Below, one piece after another: positions 17,866 to 26,990 of a stretch of 64,000 bases of DNA. The position numbers and the translations under genes were made by a program. Source of the DNA: Actinomycetota bacterium (GTDB lineage Bacteria; Actinomycetota; Acidimicrobiia; Acidimicrobiales; JAMCPL01); contig JAMCPL010000030.1 in the NCBI GenBank assembly GCA_023379675.1, forward strand, positions 56,866 through 120,865. The letters are read 5' to 3'. The notes beneath the pieces were generated by a model that saw only the letters and a program-made list of their open reading frames with translations, made no database searches and had not been told where the DNA came from. Within the stretch, counting starts at the first letter, position 1. Each line of letters starts with the position of its first letter.

Positions 17866-18399
17866 ATGGAAATTAAAGCAGACACAGGAATGAGCGTTGA
17901 GGTGGATCATCAGAGGTCAGGGCACCGTTGGCATGGGCCCCTGGGCTTTGTCCAGAGCGAGCGTGAGCGCTGGTATACACCCGAGCGCTCGGTGAGACAG
18001 GTGCACTGGCTGCGTTTCTCGCTCGCATTTTTTGCACTGGTCAACGTAGCTTCCCATCTTTACGCCTTACCCGCAAAGTACCCTGTGCAGACTTTATGGC
18101 TCGAAGGAGAGGTGGCGTTTTACGTAATGGTGGCCGTGGTTTACATACTCGGGCTAAGAATGTGGTATGCACCGGCCATCCTGTACACCGTATTCAATTT
18201 ACTGGCATTCTTCCTCTCCGGCATCATAACTATTCCAGGGATTACGAGCACCGTTTTCAGCACGCACCTTGCAGTCTTCCAATACTCCTGGGGACGCGGG
18301 TTGTCGGTATTGGCATGGGCATACCTGCTTGTGGTGGGAGTATATATGCTGTGGGCGGATAAGGGCTCGGGGTTGAACAAATTGCTCAGAGACAGCTGA
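17866..18399 (+). CDS. Four-helix integral membrane protein
   Basis: 177 residues with a polar, His-rich N-terminal 42 residues. Four hydrophobic helices follow at about 46-66 (LRFSLAFFALVNVASHLYAL), 82-100 (VAFYVMVAVVYILGLRMWY), 104-125 (ILYTVFNLLAFFLSGIITI) and 145-163. AAAGGA precedes the ATG. Codon use and hydrophobic pattern make it a real gene, but I do not recognise the family. It stands alone between the phosphorylase operon and the TSUP transporter. Confidence 0.7.
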   Translation: MEIKADTGMSVEVDHQRSGHRWHGPLGFVQSERERWYTPERSVRQVHWLRFSLAFFALVNVASHLYALPAKYPVQTLWLEGEVAFYVMVAVVYILGLRMWYAPAILYTVFNLLAFFLSGIITIPGITSTVFSTHLAVFQYSWGRGLSVLAWAYLLVVGVYMLWADKGSGLNKLLRDS

Positions 18400-18908
18400 C
18401 AGCTCCAGCAACCGGGGCGCTCTGCAGGTTTCAGGGGCACTCACGCTCTGTGATCGGCATCAGGGCGTCCCGGCGGTGGATACGACCTTCAGTAGCGTCA
18501 GCCAAACAGCGTAGAAGAGATTGGTCTAATACGTCGTTTTCCCATATAAGTAGTTCATGCCTGGGGATGCTTGTCGTGGGTGTCAAGAGGCGTTTCCCCT
18601 CACGTTACTGGCGGTCTGATGGCGAGCGTAGCATTTCTTAGCCGGCGGGCGGTACTTATGACTTATGGAGCCACTACAAACCACTAATCGTATTGCCGGC
18701 CCGTGACATCTCGGAAAAGTGCCGGCGGATTTGCACGGTTGTCCGTACAAGTGTATAAGATAGGTATATGATTTCTTTCGGAAGCTCGCCTTGCAGGCGA
18801 CTTGGGCCGATCAGTACGCGATTACTGACCTTCGTAGCGTGTGTGGCGCGAGCTTGCCTGCCCTGCAGGCGACTTGGGCCAGTCAGGTAGCAAAGTGGTA
18901 CTGGACAC
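18400..18908. other. 509-base gene-free stretch upstream of the TSUP gene
   Basis: No supported gene. It holds an exact 17-base direct repeat, TGCAGGCGACTTGGGCC, at 18792-18808 and 18864-18880 (72 bases apart), each followed by a TCAG-containing sequence. The first copy runs into a hairpin at 18809-18830 with stem GATCAGTA / TACTGACC (7 of 8 pairs) and loop CGCGAT. The second copy ends 28 bases before the TSUP start codon. The placement suggests a cis-acting control region or a small duplication. Confidence 0.5.
18792..18880. repeat. Two copies of a 17-base direct repeat
   Basis: Copies at 18792-18808 and 18864-18880 are identical (TGCAGGCGACTTGGGCC). They lie on the 5' side of the TSUP/DUF1634 pair and could be operator half-sites or the scar of a local duplication. 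Confidence 0.75.
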
Positions 18909-19751
18909 ATGGGCAGCCTGAACCCCCTTGACTTCGTAATCTTGATGTTTGTCATCTCCATTGCGGCGGGTGTTCTCGGATCGCTGATAGGACTCGGAGG
19001 AGGGGTCGTGGTGGTGCCGGTGCTGACTCTTATATTTCATATAGATATCCGGCTCGCAATAGGGGCATCGATTGTTTCCGTCATCGCTACATCGAGCGGG
19101 GCTGCCGCAGCCTACGTACGCGAGCGCATGACCAATCTGCGTGCGGGCATGTTCCTGGAGATTGCTACGACCACTGGCGCCATTTCTGGAGCATTTCTTA
19201 CGACCATCCTGCCGCCACAATTCCTGTTCATCCTGTTCGGGGTGGTGCTTGCATATTCTGGTGTTGCCATGTACGCCAAACGCCACCAGGACCGGCTACT
19301 CACGGTCTCTCATGACAGGATTGCCAACCGTCTCAACCTCCATGGTTCCTACTATGACGAGGCGGAACATAAAGAGGTAATTTACAAGGTTACCGGTACA
19401 AAGCCCGGATTGGCGCTCATGTATGTGGCTGGCATGGTAAGCGCTCTCTTGGGTATCGGTTCAGGCGCGCTGAAGGTTCCTGCTATGGATCTTGCGATGC
19501 ACCTTCCCATGAAGGTATCGACAGCCACCAGTAACTTCATGATCGGAGTGACGGCGGCGGCAAGTGCGGGAGTGTACTTTGCCCGTGGCCAGATCGATCC
19601 TGTCATAGCCGCCCCTGTGGCTGCGGGGGTGCTCGCCGGCGCGACCGTGGGGTCGCTTATGCTGGGCAAGATGGAGAGCAAGGTTGTAAGGATGATCTTT
19701 GTAGTGGTTCTAATGGTCATTGCTTTCGAGATGTTCCAGAGAGGTCTGTGA
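18909..19751 (+). CDS. TSUP (TauE/SafE) family membrane permease
   Basis: 280 residues with about eight membrane helices in two related halves. Each half begins with the glycine-rich TSUP signature: GVLGSLIGLGGGVVVVPVL in the first and GMVSALLGIGSGALKVPAMD in the second, which is also typical. TSUP permeases move sulfur-containing or organic anions such as sulfite, thiosulfate or sulfoacetate. The helix repeats are separated by a soluble loop at about residues 115-160. The DUF1634 gene starts 1 base after its stop; that pairing is common for this TSUP subgroup. Substrate is unknown. Confidence 0.88.
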   Translation: MGSLNPLDFVILMFVISIAAGVLGSLIGLGGGVVVVPVLTLIFHIDIRLAIGASIVSVIATSSGAAAAYVRERMTNLRAGMFLEIATTTGAISGAFLTTILPPQFLFILFGVVLAYSGVAMYAKRHQDRLLTVSHDRIANRLNLHGSYYDEAEHKEVIYKVTGTKPGLALMYVAGMVSALLGIGSGALKVPAMDLAMHLPMKVSTATSNFMIGVTAAASAGVYFARGQIDPVIAAPVAAGVLAGATVGSLMLGKMESKVVRMIFVVVLMVIAFEMFQRGL

Positions 19752-19752
19752 A

Positions 19753-20370
19753 ATGGTTCAGGATGCTGCCTCGCGCAATGACGGCGTTGCCGGTGGTGAA
19801 GGTCCTGGCCAAGATGTAACGACACAGGCAGCCTCAGGTCACGAGACTGGCCACCACGACATGGACGATCGGAGCAGAGCAAACGCCAATGACGCAACCG
19901 CGCAGGACCAGGCTGTACCCACCGCTTTCGAGCCGGTCGGAACGCCGCTCACTGCAGAGCAGGAGAAGTATGCTGCCCGCCAGGACGAGAAGGTGCGAAA
20001 GGTGGAAACAGTCATCAGCGTCGTGCTGCGTACCGGGGTGGTGGTAAGTGTTGTAGTGATTGCAATCGGTCTTGCAATATCGTTCCTGCATCATCCCGAG
20101 TACCTGTCCAACTTCTCCTACAAGGGAGTAGCCAGTGCGCACTACTCGTTTCCCGACACATTTTCCGGCCTCTTCCACGCTTTGTCCAGAGGGGAGGGAA
20201 GGGGAGTGATAGTGCTCGGCATTGCGCTCCTCATCCTTACTCCCGTCATGCGCGTGGCGGTATCGATCTTCGCCTTTATGTACCAGGAGGATCCGATCAT
20301 GGTTGCGGTCACATCGTTTGTATTACTCATGCTTATAAGCTCGTTTTTCTTAGGCCGTGCCGGCGGCTAA
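19753..20370 (+). CDS. DUF1634 membrane protein paired with TSUP
   Basis: 205 residues from the ATG at 19753, which follows GAGAGG and the TSUP stop by 1 base. An upstream in-frame TTG/ATG region lies inside the TSUP gene and is not needed. The first 75 residues are polar and disordered-looking. Three helices follow, at about 88-110 (VISVVLRTGVVVSVVVIAIG), 150-172 (GVIVLGIALLILTPVMRVAV) and 180-200, with RVAVSIFAFMYQEDP, the characteristic DUF1634 segment. Proteins of this family are usually encoded beside a TSUP permease and are thought to work with it. The long acidic N-terminus is not typical. Confidence 0.85.
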   Translation: MVQDAASRNDGVAGGEGPGQDVTTQAASGHETGHHDMDDRSRANANDATAQDQAVPTAFEPVGTPLTAEQEKYAARQDEKVRKVETVISVVLRTGVVVSVVVIAIGLAISFLHHPEYLSNFSYKGVASAHYSFPDTFSGLFHALSRGEGRGVIVLGIALLILTPVMRVAVSIFAFMYQEDPIMVAVTSFVLLMLISSFFLGRAGG

Positions 20371-20452
20371 CTGCTTGCCATGATGACTCTGGGTGGAGAT
20401 GCCGGTTCTTGTGGCTGGTGCCATGGTCGAGATGGAAGTTGACGGTTAGGCC

Positions 20453-21202
20453 ATGATGAGTCTTGACAGAGCTAGTCCCATCCCTTTGTGGGCTCAGCTT
20501 GCGGAGATCCTCCGTTCGAGGCTGGGGCAGGGTGAGTTCTCCGACAGGTTCCCCACTGAAGAGGAACTAGTCAATCAGTATTCGGTGAGCAGGCACACCG
20601 TCAGGGAGTCCATCAGAAGGCTCCAGGAGCAGGGGCTTCTCCAGCGTCGGCAGGGCAAGGGTACGTTTGTGGTGCATCCACGTTTTGAACAGCCTCTCCA
20701 AGGGTTCTATAGCTTGGCTTTCATGCTGGCGGACCAGGGAATCGTAGAGCACAGTGATGTCCGTGCATTGGAAGTCCGGCCGTGCGGTGCGGCCGGCCGT
20801 GCACTGGACATTTCCCAAGGGGATGGTTGTGTGTATATCGAGCGCCTTCGCTATGCCGGTGATGAGCCCATAGCGTTGGACCGGTCATGGCTACCCGAAG
20901 AGGTCGCCTTTGTATTGCTGCATGCTGATCTTACTGCGGGATCGTTGTACGACCATCTAGCCATCGAGTGTGGCATAGTGATAGACGGTGGTACGGAAAA
21001 GATATGGCCGGTCAATCCCGATCGTCAGGATACATCTCTGTTGCAGTTGCCGGAGGGTGAAGCCGCATTCTTCGTGGAACGGATCGCCAGGTGTGACAGC
21101 AGGGCCGTTGAACTGCGCAACTCGACCGTGCGAGGTGATCGATATCAGTTTGTCGTCGAGTGGCCCTCGATACCGTTGCCGCGCGCGCAGGTAGCCACTT
21201 GA
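20453..21202 (+). CDS. GntR-family regulator, HutC/UTRA type
   Basis: 249 residues. An N-terminal winged helix (about 8-75) has the GntR pattern PLWAQLAEILRSRL, FPTEEELVNQYSVSRHTVRE and GKGTFV. The C-terminal half (about 90-240) is a UTRA ligand domain with YIERLRYAGDEPIALDRSW. UTRA domains bind small molecules such as sugar phosphates or amino acid derivatives. It stands alone between the DUF1634 gene and a lipoprotein gene. Its target is unknown; the nearby phosphorylase-phosphoketolase operon is one candidate by proximity only. Confidence 0.88.
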   Translation: MMSLDRASPIPLWAQLAEILRSRLGQGEFSDRFPTEEELVNQYSVSRHTVRESIRRLQEQGLLQRRQGKGTFVVHPRFEQPLQGFYSLAFMLADQGIVEHSDVRALEVRPCGAAGRALDISQGDGCVYIERLRYAGDEPIALDRSWLPEEVAFVLLHADLTAGSLYDHLAIECGIVIDGGTEKIWPVNPDRQDTSLLQLPEGEAAFFVERIARCDSRAVELRNSTVRGDRYQFVVEWPSIPLPRAQVAT

Positions 21203-21460
21203 TGGGCGGTGGATGGATCGGTGGCCGCACCGTTTGCAGCATTCCTGCCATTTCCTGTGGCTATTTCGGCTGATACGGCAGGCAAGGTAGACGGATTACC
21301 TACCGCGCGCGCACGAGCTGGCTCCGGTTATAGAATCATCTTTAAGTGCATTCTCAGGAAACTGTCATATGCGCTAGGGAATGATCTGCCAGTCAGATCG
21401 GATTGGCAAGGGCGGCAAAGTACGCCGTCTTAACCATGTTGAGCGAAAGGGAACGAAAAT
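21203..21460. other. Intergenic region upstream of the lipoprotein gene
   Basis: A 258-base gap. It contains a small hairpin, GATCTG-CCAGT-CAGATC, at 21383-21399, and a purine-rich ribosome binding site GAAAGGGAACG close to the ATG at 21461. No gene seen. Confidence 0.3.
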
Positions 21461-22195
21461 ATGAATATAAGGAATATACCTAAGCGTGTTGCCACGGTTT
21501 CGCGGTATCTGAGGTTTGGTGTACTGCTCAGTGCAGGGGCGCTGGCCCTGGCGGCATGTTCGAGCAGCACCTCGACTCCTTCTGCGCCGAAGTCCACAAA
21601 TACGTATCCAGCGGGCAGTTCGAGCAGCACGACGAGCGGTACGAGTTCGACGGCCACCGCACATTCCCAGCTGTCAACGGCCCATACTTCGATTGGTACC
21701 GTACTGGTCAACGGGTCAGGGCAGGTGCTTTACACTCTGACTTCAGCCAGTGCTACCTCCAGTCCATGCGACACGTCGAAGTGTCTTGGGATATGGCCTC
21801 CGTTGCTGGGCAGTTCCGGTCTCTCGGCTGGCACAGGCATCTCATCAGCTCACATAGGCACACTTACCTTGCCGAGTGGCGCGAAGCAGGTCACCTATTA
21901 TGGCCATCCGCTGTATACCTTTAGCGGCGACACGGCGGCCGGGCAGGTGAAAGGGGAAGGTCTTGCATTCCCCATAGGCGTTCCCAACCCGAGTGGTCAC
22001 TGGTACGCCATTTCTGCAACTGGGTCGATGGTTGTCAAGACAGCCTCCACTAGCACTCCGTCCAGTAGTTCGTCATCTGGCGGTTCCAGTTACGGCGGCT
22101 CGAGCGGCGCAGGATACAGTTCTGGGCCGAAGACCGGTTCATCGACCGCTGGACATTCAAGTTCGGGGTCGTCGTCCGGTGGATGGAACGGTTGA
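21461..22195 (+). CDS. Secreted lipoprotein with Yx(F/W/Y)xxD-type repeats
   Basis: 244 residues. A signal peptide with the lipobox LAAC (Cys near residue 32) marks it for lipid anchoring. A Ser/Thr-rich linker follows, then two copies of the COG4315-type unit: VNGSGQVLYTLT with CLGIWPPL, and TYYGHPLYTFSGD with GHWYAIS. A Gly/Ser-rich, probably unstructured tail ends the protein. Such lipoproteins are common at the actinobacterial cell surface; no biochemical role is established. A stretch of Ser-Thr codons (AGCAGCACGACGAGC) gives low-complexity DNA. Confidence 0.88.
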   Translation: MNIRNIPKRVATVSRYLRFGVLLSAGALALAACSSSTSTPSAPKSTNTYPAGSSSSTTSGTSSTATAHSQLSTAHTSIGTVLVNGSGQVLYTLTSASATSSPCDTSKCLGIWPPLLGSSGLSAGTGISSAHIGTLTLPSGAKQVTYYGHPLYTFSGDTAAGQVKGEGLAFPIGVPNPSGHWYAISATGSMVVKTASTSTPSSSSSSGGSSYGGSSGAGYSSGPKTGSSTAGHSSSGSSSGGWNG

Positions 22196-22328
22196 TGCGA
22201 CATCTCAACGCATGGGAAATTCGTCACGGGCCGTCATGGACAAGTGGCCTGTATCGCAATGTTGCCGGCTGCATGGGCCGGTCCGTGTGATAGCGGAAAG
22301 GAGTGGCGATACAGCGTAAGATGTGTGG

Positions 22329-22547
22329 ATGGCATCTATTGGCGAATTGATAGAATTGCTCCGAGGAGCATCAGAGAGGCTCTCGGATGAGGCGTTCGAC
22401 CGGCTGCGCGCCGCAAGTTCGGATGTGGCAGCCGGTGGATCACCTGATGGCCTTCTTCTAGCGGAAGAGAAGTCCATTACCCGGGCGAGGAGGGCGGTGG
22501 AAAGGGCGATTGCAGCCCTAGAATCAGTGCCGCACAGCATTGCCTGA
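22329..22547 (+). CDS. Small hypothetical helical protein
   Basis: A 72-residue protein (MASIGELIELLRGASERLSD...) with three amphipathic helices and no cysteines or membrane segment. AAGGAG lies about 25 bases upstream, which is far; a GTG at 22323 is an alternative start. The charge pattern and codon use look like a real gene. I do not recognise a family. It converges on the LOG gene. Confidence 0.5.
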   Translation: MASIGELIELLRGASERLSDEAFDRLRAASSDVAAGGSPDGLLLAEEKSITRARRAVERAIAALESVPHSIA

Positions 22548-22606
22548 TACATGCTACATTAGGTCGTTTCAGGATGTGGGTGGATACGCGGCAAAGATCA
22601 GCCCGG

Positions 22607-23671
22607 CTAGAATGAGTTGATCCGGTCGACCATCAGGCGTAACCGTCCATAGCTGGACTTATTGAAACGCAGGGCAATCCGCCTCAGCTCCAGATGGTCA
22701 TTATCGGCACGTTCTGGCGGGAAGGGAGTGGCTGTACGGATTATCCCGTCCACGGCGATGTCGCTGAACTCATCCGCCAGAGCGGCCAGCTGGTTCGAGG
22801 TGGGTTGGCGATGCAGCCTGATGACCAGCATATCTCCCACAAAGCGTAGGGAATGGTAGTTGGAGTAGAAGCGCGTGATTTCGTCGATCGCGCTGTCTAT
22901 ACTGGTGGTAATCGTGAACAGGCTGGTATCCTCCTGGTTGACCATGGCCAGAGGGACAAGCACATTACTGATAAGATCGTTCCATTCATTCCAGTAGGAT
23001 CCACCGGGCACATCGAGCAACACTACAGGCGCAGGTTCCATCTTGCCGGTTTGCAGGAGCGTGAACAGTTCAAACGATTCGTCAAGCGTGCCAAATCCCC
23101 CTGGCAGCACTACGTATGCATCCGACTCCTTTACAAGCATGAGCTTTCTTGTAAAGAAATAACGCATTTCGACCAACTTGGGATCGTTTGCTATGAGCGA
23201 GTTCGCCCCCTGTTCGTGGGGGAGCCTTATGTTCACCCCGAGCGACATGTCGATGCCGGCTCCTTCCATGGCGGCTCTCATTATGCCGGGACCTGCCCCT
23301 GTAACAGTCATCCAGCCGAGCGAAGCCATGCGACCTGCCAGCGCCCGGGCATGGCTGTAAAGGGCATCGTCGGCTCTGGTTCTCGAAGATCCGAAGAAGG
23401 TTACTTTTCTGATGCCGGAATATGGCTTGAAGGTTGCAAATGCTTCGGACATTTCGCGGAGAGCGCTGGTTGCTATCTTCATGTCCAGTGCATCGGTCCC
23501 GTTCTCCGCCAGTGCCAGCAGCGAATCTATTGCAACAGCGTAGAGATCAGGACGCGCCTCTCCCTCCATCAGCTCTAGTAGACGTTCGAATTTAGCTCTT
23601 ATGGCTTCTTTGTCCAGCAAATGCCTGCCATGATTGATCTGGGCGTTGCCGTTGGCCACCAGCGGAGTCAT
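22607..23671 (-). CDS. LOG family protein (TIGR00730-like) with C-terminal extension
   Basis: 354 residues. The central 90-255 region is the LOG fold: VTFFGSSRTRADD, the loop GAGPGIMRAAMEGAG, and the signature VVLPGGFGTLDESFE. LOG proteins release free base from nucleoside monophosphates (cytokinin riboside 5'-monophosphate phosphoribohydrolase) or act in purine homeostasis. About 85 residues on each side extend the core; the C-terminal part could be a second small domain. The ATG overlaps the stop of fbiC (ATGA), so it is translated directly after the F420 gene. Confidence 0.85.
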   Translation of the reverse strand: MTPLVANGNAQINHGRHLLDKEAIRAKFERLLELMEGEARPDLYAVAIDSLLALAENGTDALDMKIATSALREMSEAFATFKPYSGIRKVTFFGSSRTRADDALYSHARALAGRMASLGWMTVTGAGPGIMRAAMEGAGIDMSLGVNIRLPHEQGANSLIANDPKLVEMRYFFTRKLMLVKESDAYVVLPGGFGTLDESFELFTLLQTGKMEPAPVVLLDVPGGSYWNEWNDLISNVLVPLAMVNQEDTSLFTITTSIDSAIDEITRFYSNYHSLRFVGDMLVIRLHRQPTSNQLAALADEFSDIAVDGIIRTATPFPPERADNDHLELRRIALRFNKSSYGRLRLMVDRINSF

Positions 23672-25950
23672 GCTGCTACGTGAAGTTCCTTGTACAATGT
23701 GGATCTCTGGCGCAGGGTCCTTCCAAGAGGGCTAACTATATCGTAGAGCTCCTGTACACTGAGGGCCTGGCCGTGATGAGCACCTGCCGCGCGGGATATA
23801 CTCTCCTCCATCAAGGTGCCTCCCAGATCATTGGCTCCCGATGCCAGGGCCTCGCGTACCCCGGATTTGCCGAGCTTCACCCAGCTGGCTTGTACGTTGC
23901 CGATAAGGCCGTGATAGGCGATACGCCCGACGGCATATATTAGCAATACTTCCCGGAATGTCGGACCGCGACGTGAACGGCGCTGCACGTATAGAGGGGC
24001 TCCCATATGGACATAGGGAAGGGGAACCCATTCGGTGAACCCCCCGGTGGCTTTTTGCAGTTCCCTTGTAAGCACTATGTGGCGTGCCCAGTGCACCGGC
24101 CTCTCGACAGCTCCAAACATGATCGTTATATTCGATCGCAGGCCTGTATTATGGGCGGTCCTATGTACCTCCAGCCACTGCTCAGTGCTGATCTTGTCAG
24201 GACAGAGTATCTTGCGTACGTCATCGGAGAGTATTTCCGCGGCAGTTCCAGGCAGGCTCGCCAACCCCCTGTCCTTCAACATTTGCAGGTATTGATCCAG
24301 GTCGATACCCAGCCGCCTTGCTCCCTCGAATACCTCCAGTGCGCTGAATGCATGGATGTGTATGTCCGGCGAACCGCGCCTTATCGCGTCGAGGACAGAC
24401 AGGTAGTATTCGCCGTCAAAGCTGGGATGGATGCCGCCCTGCAGGCAGACTTCCGTTGCTCCAGATTGCTCAGCTTCGATGACCTTGTGCGTGATCTCGT
24501 CAGGGCTGAGCAAGTAGGGCCTGCCGCGTAGGTTGAGCGATTGCGGGCCCTTGGAGAACGCGCAGAACCGGCATTTGAAGGTACATATATTCGTATAGTT
24601 GATGTTGCGATTGACAACGTAAGTCACCGTATCCCCATTCACTCGTGCACGCATGGAGTCTGCCAGTTCTATGACCGCTCGGACATCACGGCCCCGTGCA
24701 TTGAACAGGGCTACAAGCTCTTCGATTCCCGGTTCCTGCCCACCGGCAATGCCATCGATCACCTCGGATACGTGGCTATGTGCAGCCTTGGGCTGCGAAT
24801 GCCCGCGTGCCAGGCTGGGTGGCTCTATGTCCGATCCAGAGCACCATTCATGTTCACGAGCCAGGCCGGTTGAGTCTGAGTGCTCCATAACAGGGAATAC
24901 CATTTCTGGATCGAGCCACTTGCCCGGGTCCGCGGCAAACTCCGGATATATCGTCAATCGCGGTATGAGTTCGAGCCCCTCGTCTTCGGTGACTTTCCGT
25001 ACCAGATCTATTGCGGGCCAAGGGCGTTCGGGATTTACGTGATCCAGGGTGACCGGAGATATGCCGCCCCAGTCGTCTATACCAGCTCGAAGTATGAAGG
25101 CTTGGTCGTCTGTGAGGTTGGGTGGTGACTGGATATGCACTTCGGGCGGGAGGATAATCCTGGCGGCGGAGATGGTCCAGCGTAGCTCGTCGAGCGGGCA
25201 TGGGGGGTGGTTGTGCATGGCGGTGCCAGGCTTTGGCAGGAAACCTTGGATGATTACTTCCTGGATATGTCCGTGGCGCTCGTGCGACTCGGCAATGGCA
25301 AGCAGCGTACGCACCCGAGATTTCCGACTCTCACCTATGCCTACCAGCAGCCCGGTAGTGAACGGTATCTGCAGCCTGCCAGCGTCGTCAAGCGCCTTTA
25401 GACGCATCTGAGGCTCCTTGTCTGGGGCAGAGGCATGGCAACGAAGACCCGTTGCGACAGTTTCAAGCATCATACCCTGGCTGGCGGCCACTTTTCTCAG
25501 CCGCCCGAATGCGTCATATGTCAGGGCGCCAGCATTGGCATGCGCCAGCAGGCCGGTCTGTTCAGTGACCAGCCGGCACATGGCAGCCAGGTAATCTACA
25601 GTCGATTCGTACCCATGTTCTCCCAGCCAAGCCCGAGCTTGCGGGTAACGGTCCTCGGGTTGCTGGCCGAGTGTGAACAGTGCCTCTTTACAGTTGGCGT
25701 CCTTGCCCCTCCGTGCTATGTCCAATACTTTGTCAGGGGTGAGATATGGAGATTCCAGGCGTGCCGGTGGCTGGGCGAATGTGCAGTAGCCACACCTGTC
25801 CCTGCACAAGTTGGTCAGCGGTATGAATACCTTTGGGGAGTATGTTACGAGATTGCCATGAGCTGAGTCTCGGATACTTCTCGCTTCCGCTTCCATCTGT
25901 TCCAGGGGAATCTCCAGCATGTCTAGGTGATTTGCAGCAGTATTGCCCAT
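23668..25950 (-). CDS. fbiC: FbiC: fused CofG/CofH, 7,8-didemethyl-8-hydroxy-5-deazariboflavin synthase
   Basis: 760 residues with two radical-SAM halves. The N-terminal CofG half has Cys49-x3-Cys53-x2-Cys56 (CRDRCGYC). The C-terminal CofH half has Cys456-x3-Cys460-x2-Cys463 (CTFKCRFC). Together they make the deazaflavin chromophore Fo of cofactor F420 from tyrosine and 5-amino-6-ribitylaminouracil. The fused form is the actinobacterial arrangement. I chose the ATG at 25950 because AAGGAGG lies 5 bases before it; an upstream in-frame start adds six residues. It lies next to the pentose phosphate genes, whose G6P oxidation can reduce F420 in some actinobacteria (context only, as the zwf here looks NAD(P)-type). 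Confidence 0.96.
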   Translation of the reverse strand: MGNTAANHLDMLEIPLEQMEAEARSIRDSAHGNLVTYSPKVFIPLTNLCRDRCGYCTFAQPPARLESPYLTPDKVLDIARRGKDANCKEALFTLGQQPEDRYPQARAWLGEHGYESTVDYLAAMCRLVTEQTGLLAHANAGALTYDAFGRLRKVAASQGMMLETVATGLRCHASAPDKEPQMRLKALDDAGRLQIPFTTGLLVGIGESRKSRVRTLLAIAESHERHGHIQEVIIQGFLPKPGTAMHNHPPCPLDELRWTISAARIILPPEVHIQSPPNLTDDQAFILRAGIDDWGGISPVTLDHVNPERPWPAIDLVRKVTEDEGLELIPRLTIYPEFAADPGKWLDPEMVFPVMEHSDSTGLAREHEWCSGSDIEPPSLARGHSQPKAAHSHVSEVIDGIAGGQEPGIEELVALFNARGRDVRAVIELADSMRARVNGDTVTYVVNRNINYTNICTFKCRFCAFSKGPQSLNLRGRPYLLSPDEITHKVIEAEQSGATEVCLQGGIHPSFDGEYYLSVLDAIRRGSPDIHIHAFSALEVFEGARRLGIDLDQYLQMLKDRGLASLPGTAAEILSDDVRKILCPDKISTEQWLEVHRTAHNTGLRSNITIMFGAVERPVHWARHIVLTRELQKATGGFTEWVPLPYVHMGAPLYVQRRSRRGPTFREVLLIYAVGRIAYHGLIGNVQASWVKLGKSGVREALASGANDLGGTLMEESISRAAGAHHGQALSVQELYDIVSPLGRTLRQRSTLYKELHVAA

Positions 25951-26089
25951 GAGCCTCCTTCCTTCCAACTGGCCAAGACTGCCTGCCCAAGCTATTCATG
26001 CAGCCTGCAGCACTAGTACCGGTATCTGTCCGATGCCCTCAGTCTAGTGTATCATTGCGATCCGAACGCAGATGATAAGACACGCCTGC

Positions 26090-26947
26090 TCAAGGGGCGG
26101 CATCTTCGTCGACAATCCACACCACAGTGCTGGCATGGACTCGTAGAGCTGGTATGTCGTCTCCAGCGCCTACACGCTTCATTGCTTGAAGCTTCTCTTT
26201 GCCGGCTACCGTAAAGATGGCATGGCGCGAAGCATTAATAGCCGGTAGCGTGAGAGTCATGCGATCGTGGGGATTCAGGCGGTTAGGATCACGAGATAAG
26301 GCGACAAGCGATGTACCAGGAGGGTGGTCACTTGCCTTGTCGCCGTCCGGCATGCGTCTACTGGGGTTGTTGCTGTCTGAGCCGTTATGATTTGACGGAT
26401 CGTAGTTCAGGAGTGGACTTCCTGGGAATAGAGAAGCAGTATGACCATCAGGTCCCATGCCGAGGTGGACCAGGTCGAATGGTAGAACTCCTGATATGAG
26501 GTTACCATACACCTCGGGTCCGGCCACGCAGTCCATAGGATGGAATGCGCCGAGTTTTCCGATCTTCGCAACTAGGGTGTCTCTAACCATGCCGCCGTTG
26601 GAGTCCGGATGGTCCATAGGTACGCAGCGTTCATCGCTCATGAATACCGTAACATTGCTCCAATCCATGCCTGGCGACACAGAGTATGCCGATAATGCTT
26701 CGTAGCATTTTTTGGCAGTAGGTCCGCCGGAAAGCGCGATACTACGCTGGCTATGGGGAGATTGCCTGAGAGTGGCGGCTACTATTGAGCAGAAGGCAGC
26801 TGGTACGTCTCTTACGATCAGCATCTCTCCGTTTGGAACTAGCATCCTGCCGGTAAGTCCTGGTGGATCGAACGTAACCTTTTCAGGCTCTTTGCAGTGG
26901 CTGGAATCGATAGCTTGCCCGTCAGTTTTAGTCATTCGCCAGCCCAT
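26090..26947 (-). CDS. pgl: 6-phosphogluconolactonase
   Basis: About 285 residues of the NagB/DevB fold. Signatures include IALSGGPTAKKCYEAL for substrate phosphate, VFMSDERCVPMDHPDSN and HLGMGPDGHTASLFPGS, all diagnostic. It hydrolyses 6-phosphogluconolactone to 6-phosphogluconate. The open frame runs back to 27103 inside zwf, but the family begins near the ATG at 26947 (or 26935), just after the zwf stop, so I use that. A polar insertion about residues 190-225 (DPSNHNGSDSNNPSRR) is unusual. It is the last gene of the tkt-tal-gnd-zwf-pgl run. Confidence 0.9.
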   Translation of the reverse strand: MGWRMTKTDGQAIDSSHCKEPEKVTFDPPGLTGRMLVPNGEMLIVRDVPAAFCSIVAATLRQSPHSQRSIALSGGPTAKKCYEALSAYSVSPGMDWSNVTVFMSDERCVPMDHPDSNGGMVRDTLVAKIGKLGAFHPMDCVAGPEVYGNLISGVLPFDLVHLGMGPDGHTASLFPGSPLLNYDPSNHNGSDSNNPSRRMPDGDKASDHPPGTSLVALSRDPNRLNPHDRMTLTLPAINASRHAIFTVAGKEKLQAMKRVGAGDDIPALRVHASTVVWIVDEDAAP

Positions 26948-26990
26948 CCAGGCGTTATGGACGGTGTACAAGACAGCGTTTCCTGCACGG

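Noticed and set aside
18792..18880. CRISPR-like array
   Set aside because: Only two 17-base units 72 bases apart, with no further repeats and no cas genes.
22853..23578. A 241-codon plus-strand frame
   Set aside because: Antisense to the LOG gene, whose PGGFGTLDE signature and coupling to fbiC are decisive.
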